Shown: in pieces, positions 43,822 through 51,718 of the stretch | Layout of the letters: the number at the start of each line of letters is the position of its first letter | Numbering within the stretch: the first letter of the stretch is position 1 | NCBI RefSeq assembly: GCF_046000175.1 | Contig: NZ_JBEOMB010000100.1 | Span: forward strand, 62,001-126,000 | From: Rhodoplanes sp046000175 | GTDB lineage: Bacteria > Pseudomonadota > Alphaproteobacteria > Rhizobiales > Xanthobacteraceae | Length of the DNA: 64,000 bases | Direction of reading: 5' to 3' | Position numbers and translations under genes: made by a program | Notes under the pieces: model-generated | Databases searched by the model: none | What the model was told of the DNA's origin: nothing | The model's input: the letters and a program-made list of their open reading frames with translations, nothing else

Positions 43822-44838
43822 ATGACCGACACCACCGCCCCCTCGAACTCGCTCGTCGAGCGCACCCGCCCGATCGACGCCGGCGCGCCCGTGGTGGCGG
43901 TCGCCTTCGTGGGTCCCAAGGGACGCGAGGTCGCCGCCTTCGCGCTCGGCGAGGAGACGGTGCTGCTCACCGGCGACGACGGCACCGAGCGGCACGTCGC
44001 CGTCCACAAGGGCGGCATCCTGAGCGCGGCGAGCGACGGCACGCGGCTGATCACCGGCGGCGACGACGGCCGGGTGATGGCGACGGCACCCGACGGCACG
44101 ACGAGCGAGATCGCCGCCGACGCCAAGCGGCGCTGGATCGACAATGTCGCGGTCGGCCGCGATGGCGTCGTCGCCTGGTCGGCCGGCAAGGCCGTGTTCG
44201 TGCGCACGCCGAAGGGCGAGATCCGCACCGCCGAGGTCGGCTCGACGCCGGGCGGGCTCGCCTTCGCGCCCAAGGGCCTGCGGCTCGCGGTCGCCCATTA
44301 CGGCGGCGTCGCGCTGTGGTTCCCCAACGCCAAGGAGCCGCCCGAGACGCTCGACTGGAAGGGCTCGCACACCGGCGTCACCTTCAGCCCGGACGGCCGC
44401 TTCGTCGTCACCACCATGCAGGAGCCGTCGCTGCACGGCTGGCGGGTCGCCGACGGCAAGCACATGAGGATGTCCGGCTACGCCGCCAAGGTGAAGTCGG
44501 TGTCGTGGACGGCGGACGGGCGCGAGCTCGCCACGGCCGGCGCCGACGCGCTGGTGCTGTGGCCGTTCCACGGCAAGGACGGGCCGATGGGCCAGCAGCC
44601 GCGCCTGCTCGCGCCGGCCAAGGACCTGATCGTCGCGGTCGCCTGCCATCCGCGCGAGCCGGTCGCCGCGGTCGGCTACGAGAGCGGCATGGTGCTCCTG
44701 GTGCGGCTGGAGGACTCGGCCGAGATCGTGGTGCGCAAGCCGGGCGGCGGTGCCGTCGCGGCGCTCGCCTGGAACGCCACGGGCACGCGGCTCGGCTACG
44801 GCACCGAGGCGGGCGACGCCGGCCTGCTGGCGCTGTGA
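43822..44838 (+). CDS. WD40-repeat beta-propeller protein
   Basis: A 338-residue cytoplasmic protein made of about seven WD40-like blades: typical blade ends are GTRLITGGDDGRVMA, GGLAFAPKGLRLAVAHYGGV, GVTFSPDGRFVVTTMQEP, SVSWTADGRELATAGADALV and ALAWNATGTRLGYGTEAGDA. It has no signal peptide or membrane segment. Beta-propellers of this kind serve as binding platforms. Being encoded 136 bp after a His-rich COG0523 GTPase, it may be the adaptor or client of that zinc chaperone; this is inference from the neighbourhood. Confidence 0.85.
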   Translation: MTDTTAPSNSLVERTRPIDAGAPVVAVAFVGPKGREVAAFALGEETVLLTGDDGTERHVAVHKGGILSAASDGTRLITGGDDGRVMATAPDGTTSEIAADAKRRWIDNVAVGRDGVVAWSAGKAVFVRTPKGEIRTAEVGSTPGGLAFAPKGLRLAVAHYGGVALWFPNAKEPPETLDWKGSHTGVTFSPDGRFVVTTMQEPSLHGWRVADGKHMRMSGYAAKVKSVSWTADGRELATAGADALVLWPFHGKDGPMGQQPRLLAPAKDLIVAVACHPREPVAAVGYESGMVLLVRLEDSAEIVVRKPGGGAVAALAWNATGTRLGYGTEAGDAGLLAL

Positions 44839-44848
44839 CGCGGCGGGC

Positions 44849-45604
44849 CTACCCGGCCGCCGGCGGCACGCTGGCGCCGGGAAGGCCGACGCGCTCGAAG
44901 GCGCGCTGCACCAGCCCGGCCGCCTTCGCCTCCTCGACCAGCGCCGTCACCCAGGCGAGCGCCGCCGGCCGGCCCTTCGGCAGGACGACGGCCGTGGTGG
45001 TGGTGAGGAACGAGCCCGGAAGGATCCGCGAGCCCTCGATCTGGCTCACCAGCCCGGACAGCGCCTCGCGCCCCATGGCGATCGCGTCGGCCATCCCGCC
45101 ATGCATCATCGCGACCGCGTCCTCCGGAGTCTCGACCGGGACGTGCGACGCCCGCGGCGAGGCGCGCAGCGAGGCGCGCAGCGTCGCGCTGTTGCGGACG
45201 CCGACGATATGGACCTCGGGGGTATCGGCTTGGTCGATCCGGTTGATGGGGGAGCCGGCCGGCACCAGGTAGCTGCTCTGGAGAATGTGAAAGGCGGCGC
45301 CGAAGTCGACATGCCGACGGCGCTCCTCGTCGACCGGCAGGAAGCTGACGTCCCACGAGCCGCTCGCCGCGGTGGCCTGGATCTCGCCGGAGCTGCGGAA
45401 CGGGACGATCTCGAGCGGCAGCCCGGTCGCGGCCGCCAGCGCCTCGGCGAGCGCCACGGTCACGCCGCGCAGCTCGCCCTCCCTCTCGCCCCGGACCGCA
45501 TAGACGGCGGACGGCGCCGGGCCGACCGCGATCGCCACGCGCAATCGTCCGGTCGGCGCCAGCCCGGCCGAGAGTTCGCGGTCGGCGAGGATCGCTTGAG
45601 CCAT
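44849..45604 (-). CDS. Solute-binding protein family 3-like, no signal peptide
   Basis: A 251-residue protein with the periplasmic-binding-protein type II fold of amino-acid importers: GRLRVAIAVGPAPSAVYAVR, GVTVALAEALAAATGLPLEI, SGSWDVSFLPVDEERRRHVD and FLTTTTAVVLPKGRPAALAW. It starts MAQAILADRELSAGLAPTG with no hydrophobic leader, and upstream in-frame codons do not supply one, so it may act in the cytoplasm or the true start is misjudged. AAGGTG precedes ATG 45604. No permease or ATPase gene is next to it. It is divergent from denD. Confidence 0.75.
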   Translation of the reverse strand: MAQAILADRELSAGLAPTGRLRVAIAVGPAPSAVYAVRGEREGELRGVTVALAEALAAATGLPLEIVPFRSSGEIQATAASGSWDVSFLPVDEERRRHVDFGAAFHILQSSYLVPAGSPINRIDQADTPEVHIVGVRNSATLRASLRASPRASHVPVETPEDAVAMMHGGMADAIAMGREALSGLVSQIEGSRILPGSFLTTTTAVVLPKGRPAALAWVTALVEEAKAAGLVQRAFERVGLPGASVPPAAG

Positions 45605-45870
45605 GCACCTTGATAACACGAGGTCCGGCATCGGCATGGCGGTCGCCCGGGATTCTCCACACGGCGAATCAGCGCACCACGCACGAACTATGACATCTGA
45701 ATAGTCGCCTCGCCACGAGAACCGACCGAGAGTTGCGGGATTCACGTCTGCGATCGTTGTTTGATCCGCGTCGAATCGGCGCGGGCGGGATCGGCCCTCA
45801 CGCCGGCTTACTCCGTCTGATCGAGCTGATAGGGTTGCGCGGGGCGCCTTCCGCCCGTCGGAGACCACGC

Positions 45871-46854
45871 ATGCATGTGCTCGTGACCGGAGCGGCCGGG
45901 ATGATCGGCCGCAAGCTCGCCGAACGGCTCGGCCGGGACGGCACGCTGTGCGGCGCCGCCATCACGACCCTGACCCTGACCGACATCGTCGAGCCGCCGG
46001 TGCCGGCCGGCTTCTCGGGCTCGGCGCGCCTCGTCACCGCCGACCTGGCCGATCCGGCCGTCGCGGCGAGCCTGGTCTCCGGCCGCCCCGAGGTGGTGTT
46101 CCACATCGCCGGCGTCGTTTCGGCCGACGCCGAGCTGAACCTCGACAAGGGCTACCGGGCCAATCTCGACGGCACCCGCGCGCTCCTCGACGCGGTCAGG
46201 GCCGTGGGCGAGGGATACCGGCCCAAGCTCGTGTTCACGTCGTCCTGCGCCGTGTTCGGCGCCCCGTTCCCGGACGTGATCGGCGACGACTTCCATCTCA
46301 CCCCGCTCACCTCCTACGGCACCCAGAAGGCGATGTGCGAGCTGCTGCTGGCCGATTACAGCCGGCGCGGCTTTCTCGACGGCGTGGCGCTGCGGCTGCC
46401 GGCCGTCTGCGTGCGGCCGGGGCCGCCCAACAAGGCCGCCTCGGGCTTCTTCTCGGCGATCATCCGCGAGCCGCTGGCCGGGCGCGAGACCATCCTGCCG
46501 GTCGCCGACACCGTGCTGCACACCCATGCGAGCCCGCGCGCCACCGTGGGGTTCCTGATCCACGCCGCCGGTCTCTCCCGCGAGATGCTGGGGCCGCGCA
46601 TCGCGATCACGATGCCGGGCGTGTGCTGCACGGTCGGCGAGCAGATCGAGGCGCTGCGCCGGGCCGCCGGCGACGCCGCGGTCGCCCGCATCAGGCGGGC
46701 GCCCGACCCGCTGGTCGAGACGATCGTCGCTGGCTGGCCGCACCGCTTCGACGCGGCGCGCGCCCGCACGCTCGGCTTCGTCGCCGAGACGACGTTCGAC
46801 GAGATCATCCGTATCCACATCGAGGACGACCGCGGTGGGCGAATTCCGGACTGA
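45871..46854 (+). CDS. denD: D-erythronate dehydrogenase (DenD) / NAD-dependent epimerase family
   Basis: A 327-residue extended short-chain dehydrogenase. The NAD-binding motif is MHVLVTGAAGMIGRKLAERL; LTLTDIVEP marks the second strand, VFHIAGVVSADAE and the catalytic YGTQKAMCEL (Tyr-x-x-x-Lys) follow, then LRLPAVCVRPGPPNKAASGF. The last is characteristic of DenD, which oxidises D-erythronate to 2-oxo-tetronate. ATG 45871 has CGGAGA upstream. Hydroxypyruvate isomerase, another enzyme of tetronate catabolism, is encoded at 53432, but the two are not in one operon. Confidence 0.85.
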   Translation: MHVLVTGAAGMIGRKLAERLGRDGTLCGAAITTLTLTDIVEPPVPAGFSGSARLVTADLADPAVAASLVSGRPEVVFHIAGVVSADAELNLDKGYRANLDGTRALLDAVRAVGEGYRPKLVFTSSCAVFGAPFPDVIGDDFHLTPLTSYGTQKAMCELLLADYSRRGFLDGVALRLPAVCVRPGPPNKAASGFFSAIIREPLAGRETILPVADTVLHTHASPRATVGFLIHAAGLSREMLGPRIAITMPGVCCTVGEQIEALRRAAGDAAVARIRRAPDPLVETIVAGWPHRFDAARARTLGFVAETTFDEIIRIHIEDDRGGRIPD

Positions 46855-46885
46855 CGAGGCCGCGGCCACGGGCTAAACCGTCTGC

Positions 46886-47671
46886 ATGCGGTTTCCCTCC
46901 CCGTTGAGTCCGGCGACGCTGCTGCGCCGGTACAAGCGCTTCCTCGCCGATGTCGAGCTGCTGGACGGCACCGTCGTCACGGCGCATGTCGCCAATCCGG
47001 GCAGCATGCTGGGGCTCGCCGAGCCGGGCGCACGGGTGTGGCTGTCGCGCTCCGACAATCCGGCCCGCAAGCTCGCCTGGTCGTGGGAGCTGGTGGAGGT
47101 CGATCTCGGCACGGGGCTGGAGCTGGTCGGCGTCAACACGGCCCATCCGAACGGCATCGTCGCCGCGGCGATCGCGACCGGGATGATCCCTCCGCTCGCC
47201 GGCTACGCGACCCTGCGACGCGAGGTGAAATACGGGGCGGCGTCGCGCTGCGACCTGCTGCTCGAGGACGCCACGAAGCCGCCCTGCTGGGTCGAGATCA
47301 AGAGCGTGACGCTGATGCGCCGGCCCGGCCTCGCCGAGTTTCCGGACGCCACGACGGCGCGCGGCGCCCGGCATCTTTCGGAGCTCGCCGCCCGTGTGGC
47401 GGCCGGCGAGCGGGCCGTGATGCTGTTCCTGGTCCAGATCGGCTCGGCCGAGACGGTCGACATCGCCCGCGACATCGACCCCGCCTATGGGGTCGCCTTC
47501 GATCGGGCCCGCGTTGCCGGGGTCGAGGCGATCGCGGTGCGCTGCCGGCCCTCGCTCGACGGCATCGCCGTCGACGCGCCGGTTCCGGTGGCGCTGCCGC
47601 AGATCGCGACGCCCCCCGCCGCGGTCACCGCGATCAGGGCCGCGACCCGACGCGCCGCGCGATCGGGATGA
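46886..47671 (+). CDS. sfsA: SfsA family DNA/RNA nuclease
   Basis: A 261-residue protein typical of SfsA: MRFPSPLSPATLLRRYKRFL at the start, DGTVVTAHVANPGSMLGL, then REVKYGAASRCDLLLED and CWVEIKSVTLMRRPGLAEFP (acidic catalytic Glu-x-Lys), and FPDATTARGARHLSELA. The C-terminal FLVQIGSAETVDIARDIDPA is conserved. SfsA was named for sugar fermentation stimulation and is now viewed as a nuclease-fold protein. The 3' end overlaps by 38 bp the oppositely oriented small membrane-protein gene. It precedes map, an order common in Rhizobiales. Confidence 0.93.
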   Translation: MRFPSPLSPATLLRRYKRFLADVELLDGTVVTAHVANPGSMLGLAEPGARVWLSRSDNPARKLAWSWELVEVDLGTGLELVGVNTAHPNGIVAAAIATGMIPPLAGYATLRREVKYGAASRCDLLLEDATKPPCWVEIKSVTLMRRPGLAEFPDATTARGARHLSELAARVAAGERAVMLFLVQIGSAETVDIARDIDPAYGVAFDRARVAGVEAIAVRCRPSLDGIAVDAPVPVALPQIATPPAAVTAIRAATRRAARSG

Positions 47672-47876
47672 CGAGGTGGATCATCGCCAGCACCATGGGC
47701 GGCACCACGACGGCGGTCAGGGCCGGGAACGGCCAGCCGGCGGTGAGCGGCGACACCACGGCCAGCAGCGTGTTGATCACCACATAGGCGCCGATCATCA
47801 CGGCGGCGACGAACCGCAGATGGGCGGCCGAGACGGCGGCGAGGCGGGACTTGATCGATCGGAGAAGGGTCGTCAT
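47634..47876 (-). CDS. Small two-helix membrane protein (DUF2798-like)
   Basis: An 80-residue protein with two membrane segments (about residues 22-42 and 50-70): FVAAVMIGAYVVINTLLAVV and FPALTAVVVPPMVLAMIHLV. The pattern resembles DUF2798 membrane proteins. Its 3' end overlaps sfsA tail to tail. Immediately upstream of its start lie inverted ACGAAACG/CGTTTCGT sites and a candidate promoter, and a TetR gene is divergent, so it is very probably the repressed target of that regulator. Confidence 0.65.
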   Translation of the reverse strand: MTTLLRSIKSRLAAVSAAHLRFVAAVMIGAYVVINTLLAVVSPLTAGWPFPALTAVVVPPMVLAMIHLVIPIARRVGSRP

Positions 47877-47891
47877 GGCTCGGGCTCACAT

Positions 47892-47950
47892 CGTTACGAA
47901 ACGAACCGTTTCGTTCATGGCGCTTGATCTATACGGCCCGTTTCGTTACG
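47892..47950. promoter_or_regulatory. TetR-type operator cluster with overlapping promoter
   Basis: ACGAAACG-AAC-CGTTTCGT (47896-47914) is a perfect dyad with 8-bp arms. A further CGTTTCGTTACG (47939-47950) is the near inverse of CGTTACGAAACG (47892-47903). On the minus strand, TTGACG (47954-47949) and TATAGA (47933-47928), spaced by 15 bp, form a candidate promoter for the small membrane-protein gene, with one operator half inside the spacer. Confidence 0.6.
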
Positions 47951-48088
47951 TCAAGAGGCGTTGCGGCGACGCAGCATGCTTCTTTGCCCGGCGCGGCCCG
48001 CTCCGGGAGCCGACCTTGGTAGGATGCGTCCGGGCTGCGGCCCGCGACCGCCCCGCCCGCGTCAGCCGACAGCCGGGGAGGCCCGAGG

Positions 48089-48766
48089 ATGAGCGAGCCC
48101 CGAAATCCCGATCCGCCCGGGGCCGGCCATCGCCGCGCCTCGATCGGCGCCCGGCGCAACCCGGCCGCCGAGGCGGCGATTCTCGAGGCGGCACGCGCTC
48201 TTCTGGCCGAGAAGGGCTACGCGGGGTTCTCGATCGACGAGGTGGCGCGCCGTGCCGGCGCCGGCAAGCCGACCATCTACCGCTGGTGGCCATCCAAGGC
48301 CGACCTGTTCATCGCCGTGTACGCGGCCGACAAGGCGGCCGCCATCGCGGTGCCGGACACCGGCGAACTCGCCGCCGACCTCTCCGGCTACACCAAGGCG
48401 CTGTGGCGGTTCTGGCGGGAGACGCCCTCGGGCGCGGCGTTCCGGGCCCTGATCGCCGAGGCGCAGGCGAGCGAGCAGGCGATGATCGCGCTGCGCGAGA
48501 AGTTCCTCCCCGTGCGGCTCGCCGATCTCGGCTGCGTGTTCACCCGGGCGGTCGGGCGCGGCGAGATCGATGCCGAGGACGCGCCGGCGCTCCTGCAGCT
48601 CTATATCGGCTTCCACTGGGTGCATCTCCTCACCGGCCGGATCGCCGAGGAGACCGAGCTGATCGACACGGCGTCGCGGCTGATCGTGCGGGCCGGCACC
48701 AGCAGCCCCGCAACCGCCGCGGCGGCGGCGCCGGCGGCAACCCCGCCCGGACCCCGGCACGATTGA
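48089..48766 (+). CDS. TetR/AcrR family transcriptional regulator
   Basis: A 225-residue TetR regulator. The N-terminal DNA-binding domain has ILEAARALLAEKGYAGFSID and VARRAGAGKPTIYRWWPSKA (helix-turn-helix), followed by DLFIAVYAADKAAA. The ligand domain (about 90-200) is helical, and the C-terminal 20 residues are Ala/Pro-rich. GGGGAGG lies about 8 bp upstream of the ATG. Inverted ACGAAACG/CGTTTCGT sites in the divergent gap are its likely operators, controlling itself and the small membrane protein at 47634. Confidence 0.92.
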   Translation: MSEPRNPDPPGAGHRRASIGARRNPAAEAAILEAARALLAEKGYAGFSIDEVARRAGAGKPTIYRWWPSKADLFIAVYAADKAAAIAVPDTGELAADLSGYTKALWRFWRETPSGAAFRALIAEAQASEQAMIALREKFLPVRLADLGCVFTRAVGRGEIDAEDAPALLQLYIGFHWVHLLTGRIAEETELIDTASRLIVRAGTSSPATAAAAAPAATPPGPRHD

Positions 48767-48819
48767 TTCGAGCCGGCAAAAGCCTACATTCGGCGCAACA
48801 CCGACGAGGCCCGGATTTC

Positions 48820-49653
48820 ATGACCTATATCGATGCGGCGGCGGCACCGCTGCGCAAGAACGGACAGATCAAGCTGCACGGCCCGGAGGCGTTCGCCGGC
48901 ATGCGCAAGGCCGGGCAGCTCGTCGCCCGCTGCCTCGACATGCTGGTGCCCGAGGTGCAGCCGGGCGTGCCGACCGAGCGCATCAACCAGCTCGTCTTCG
49001 AGTTCGCCATGGACCACGGCGCCTATCCGGCGACGCTGATGTACCGCGGCTACAACAAGTCGACCTGCACGTCGATCAACCACGTCGTCTGCCACGGCAT
49101 CCCCAGCGACAAGCCGCTGCGCGAGGGCGACATCGTCAACATCGACGTCACCCTGATCCTCGACGGCTGGCACGGCGACTCGAGCCGCATGTACGGGGTC
49201 GGCGAGATCCCGCGCCGCGCCGAGCGGCTGATCGAGGTGACGTTCGAATCGATGAACCGCGGCATCGCCGTGATCCGGCCGGGGGCGACGACGGGCGACA
49301 TCGGAGCCGCCATCGAGGCCTTCGTCGAGGGCCAGAACATGAGCGTGGTGCGCGACTTCTGCGGCCACGGCCTCGGCCGCCTGTTCCACGACGAGCCGAA
49401 CATCGTGCATGTCGGCCGGCGCGGCGAGGGCGTGGTGCTGCGCCCCGGCATGCTGTTCACGGTGGAGCCGATGATCAATCTCGGCCGCCCGCACGTGAAG
49501 GTGCTGTCCGACGGCTGGACCGCGGTGACGCGCGACCGGTCGCTCTCGGCCCAGTTCGAGCACACGGTCGGCGTCACCGAGACCGGCGTCGAGGTGTTCA
49601 CCTACTCGCCGATGGGCCTCGACAAGCCGCCGCTGATCTCCGGCCGGGCCTAG
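48820..49653 (+). CDS. map: Type I methionine aminopeptidase
   Basis: A 277-residue enzyme. MRKAGQLVARCLDMLVPEVQ, TCTSINHVVCHGIPSDKPL (conserved His), VNIDVTLILDGWHGDSSRMY (metal Asp residues), FCGHGLGRLFHDEPNIVH and LFTVEPMINLG with later AQFEHTVGVT give the full set of metal ligands Asp, Asp, His, Glu, Glu. It removes the initiator Met from new proteins. ATG 48820 is used. It follows the TetR gene by 53 bp and in relatives is usually followed closely by radC; here radC is at 57 kb. Confidence 0.95.
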   Translation: MTYIDAAAAPLRKNGQIKLHGPEAFAGMRKAGQLVARCLDMLVPEVQPGVPTERINQLVFEFAMDHGAYPATLMYRGYNKSTCTSINHVVCHGIPSDKPLREGDIVNIDVTLILDGWHGDSSRMYGVGEIPRRAERLIEVTFESMNRGIAVIRPGATTGDIGAAIEAFVEGQNMSVVRDFCGHGLGRLFHDEPNIVHVGRRGEGVVLRPGMLFTVEPMINLGRPHVKVLSDGWTAVTRDRSLSAQFEHTVGVTETGVEVFTYSPMGLDKPPLISGRA

Positions 49654-49805
49654 GCACGGTCGGTCGCGTCCTGCGCGCCGCCTCCCCGACCATCCCGCCG
49701 GGCGAGGCCCTTGCCGCGGCGCGGCCGGGGCTCTACCTCAGGACGGCCGCGCTCGGCGGCGACTGCTCACAGGTGGGCCGCGGTCCGCAGCCCGAGGACG
49801 TGTCG

Positions 49806-50546
49806 ATGTTCCGTGCCGCCTCGCTCGCCATCGCCCAGTTGACGTCGCCGCCGTTCCGCTCGGTGCTGCTCAAGTCGGCGGGGCTCGCGCTGCTGCTGCT
49901 CGCCGTGCTGACCGTCGGCCTGTACCAGCTGGTCGCCTGGCTGGGCGGCGAGGGCGGCACCTGGATCGAGACGTCGCTCGGGGCGAGCTGGCACAACGCC
50001 GTGGTGGCGCTCGGCTGGGTGCTGACGATCGCGCTCGGGGCCGGGCTGTTCGCCGGCGCGATCTTTCTGATGCCCTCGGTGACGTCGCTGGTGGCGAGCT
50101 TCTATGCCGACGACGTCGCCGCCGAGGTCGAGCAGGAGCACTATCCCGACGATCCGCCCGGCGTCGCGCCGCCGATCGGCTACGCGATCGTCGAGGGCCT
50201 GAAGACGGCCCTGCTGGCGCTGCTGATCTATCTGTGCGCGGCGCCGTTCCTGCTGATCGGCGGCATCGGTGCGGTCGCCTTCTTCCTCGCCACCGCCTAT
50301 CTGCTCGGCCGCGAGTACTTCCTCATCGCCGCGGTGCGCCAGCAGCCGATCGGCGACGCCAAGGCGCTGTGGCGCGACAACCGCACCCGCATCGTCACGG
50401 CCGGGCTGCTGGTCGCCGCCTTCGTGCTGATCCCGATCGTCAACTTCGCGACACCGCTGTTCGCCACCGCCTACATGGTCCACATCCACAAGCGGCTCGC
50501 CGCCGAGCGGCGGCGCGATCTTCTCGAGCTGCCGAGCGACGCCTGA
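49806..50546 (+). CDS. EI24 domain membrane protein (CysZ-like)
   Basis: A 246-residue membrane protein with about four to six hydrophobic segments: LALLLLAVLTVGLYQLVAWL, GLFAGAIFLMPSVTSLVASF, TALLALLIYLCAAPFLLIGG. The central SLVASFYADDVAAEVEQEHYP and late FLATAYLLGREYFLIAAVRQ and NFATPLFATAYMVHIHKRL match EI24/CysZ-like proteins; CysZ takes up sulfate in enterobacteria, but for this subgroup the substrate is unknown. Preferred start ATG 49806. It is 152 bp downstream of map and convergent with the MTHFR-like gene. Confidence 0.85.
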   Translation: MFRAASLAIAQLTSPPFRSVLLKSAGLALLLLAVLTVGLYQLVAWLGGEGGTWIETSLGASWHNAVVALGWVLTIALGAGLFAGAIFLMPSVTSLVASFYADDVAAEVEQEHYPDDPPGVAPPIGYAIVEGLKTALLALLIYLCAAPFLLIGGIGAVAFFLATAYLLGREYFLIAAVRQQPIGDAKALWRDNRTRIVTAGLLVAAFVLIPIVNFATPLFATAYMVHIHKRLAAERRRDLLELPSDA

Positions 50547-50579
50547 CGCCGGCCCTGCCGCCTGGCGCCGTCCCGGCGC

Positions 50580-51521
50580 TCAGGGCGGCGTGACCGAGAA
50601 TCCGCCGGTGCGATCGAGGGCGATCCGCCCGGCCGCGACCGCCGCCGCCCAGCGCACCGCCGCCGCGAGCCCGCCGAACGCATAGAAATGGGGACTGACG
50701 TCGCCGAGCCGGCCGCCCGGTCCGGCGCCGACGACGCCGCGCACCGCGCGGTCCGGCGCCGCGGTGCCCAGCATGTCGCGGACGAGGCCGACATTGCGGG
50801 CGAAGGCCTGCGCCGAGGCGCGCACGCCGCAGATGCGGGCATAGCGCAGGAGTGCCGTCACGGAGGCCGGGCCGGCGAAGCCGATCCGCACCGGATGGTC
50901 GATGCCCTGCGCCCGCAGCCGCGTCAGCCAAGCGACGATCGGCTCCGGCGTCATGGTGAACTGGGTGACGACATGCGCGGCGAGCCCGGTCTCGGCGGCG
51001 GCGATGAGCTTGGCGGCGAGCGCCAGATCGAGCGTCACCGGCGCGACGCGCGGATGGCCGTCCGGATAGCCGGCGACGCCGATCTCGGCAATGCCGTGGC
51101 TCTGCAAGAGGCCGCTCTCGATCAGCTCGATCGCGGCCCGGAACGGGCCGGCCGGCTCCGGCCGGTCGCCGGCGATCACCAGGACGCGGCCGACGCCGGC
51201 CTCTTCGACCATGGCGCCGAGATGATCGGACAGCGCCGCGGCGCTCGCGAAGCTGCGCACCGCGAGATGCGGCACCGGCTCGAAGCCGGCCGCCCGCACC
51301 GCCGCGACGACGGCGCGCTGCTCGGCGAACGGCTTGGTCGGCAGCGCGCTGACATAGACCGGCGTGCCGGGCGCGACATGGGCGGCGAGCGCCGCCGCGT
51401 CGGCCGCGGCGAGCCGCGTCGTCTCGAAGGTGGCGCGCGCCATGAAGGCGGCGATCGACGCGATCGTATCGTCGGCGACATCGCGGTCGGAGTGCCGGAG
51501 AGCCGTCGAAGCCTGCGCCAT
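50580..51521 (-). CDS. Methylenetetrahydrofolate reductase-like protein (MetF family)
   Basis: About 313 residues with a TIM-barrel like that of MetF. Segments include FMARATFETTRLAAADAAAL, VYVSALPTKPFAEQRAVVAA, GRVLVIAGDRPEPAGPFRAA and VVTQFTMTPEPIVAWLTRLR; the IAGD and TQF elements are typical of the flavin-binding barrel. It may reduce methylene-THF or serve C1 transfer with a non-canonical donor. AAGGAC lies about 8 bp before ATG 51521. It is on the same strand as, and about 200 bp downstream of, an HTH-methyltransferase fusion, with a family C repeat between them. Confidence 0.78.
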   Translation of the reverse strand: MAQASTALRHSDRDVADDTIASIAAFMARATFETTRLAAADAAALAAHVAPGTPVYVSALPTKPFAEQRAVVAAVRAAGFEPVPHLAVRSFASAAALSDHLGAMVEEAGVGRVLVIAGDRPEPAGPFRAAIELIESGLLQSHGIAEIGVAGYPDGHPRVAPVTLDLALAAKLIAAAETGLAAHVVTQFTMTPEPIVAWLTRLRAQGIDHPVRIGFAGPASVTALLRYARICGVRASAQAFARNVGLVRDMLGTAAPDRAVRGVVGAGPGGRLGDVSPHFYAFGGLAAAVRWAAAVAAGRIALDRTGGFSVTPP

Positions 51522-51597
51522 GGCCTGTCCTTCTGGTCTGCCGAACCGTTGCCGAAGTCGCACCGGACGCTGCTCACGACGTCCGGTCAGATCCTCC

Positions 51598-51688
51598 GCT
51601 CATGCCCGCGAAAGCGGGCATCCAGCGGGCGCATCCCCGATCGCTCGTCGTGGTCGCCCTGGGTCCCCGCCTTCGCGGGGACGAGCGG
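51598..51688. repeat. Palindromic intergenic repeat, family C (copy 2)
   Basis: CATGCCCGCGAAAGCGGGCA and GTCCCCGCCTTCGCGGGGAC are the same two modules as at 43718-43793, in inverted order with about 40 bp between them. Confidence 0.75.
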
Positions 51689-51718
51689 AAAGGGGGCACG
51701 TCACGACCGTCGTCGTCC

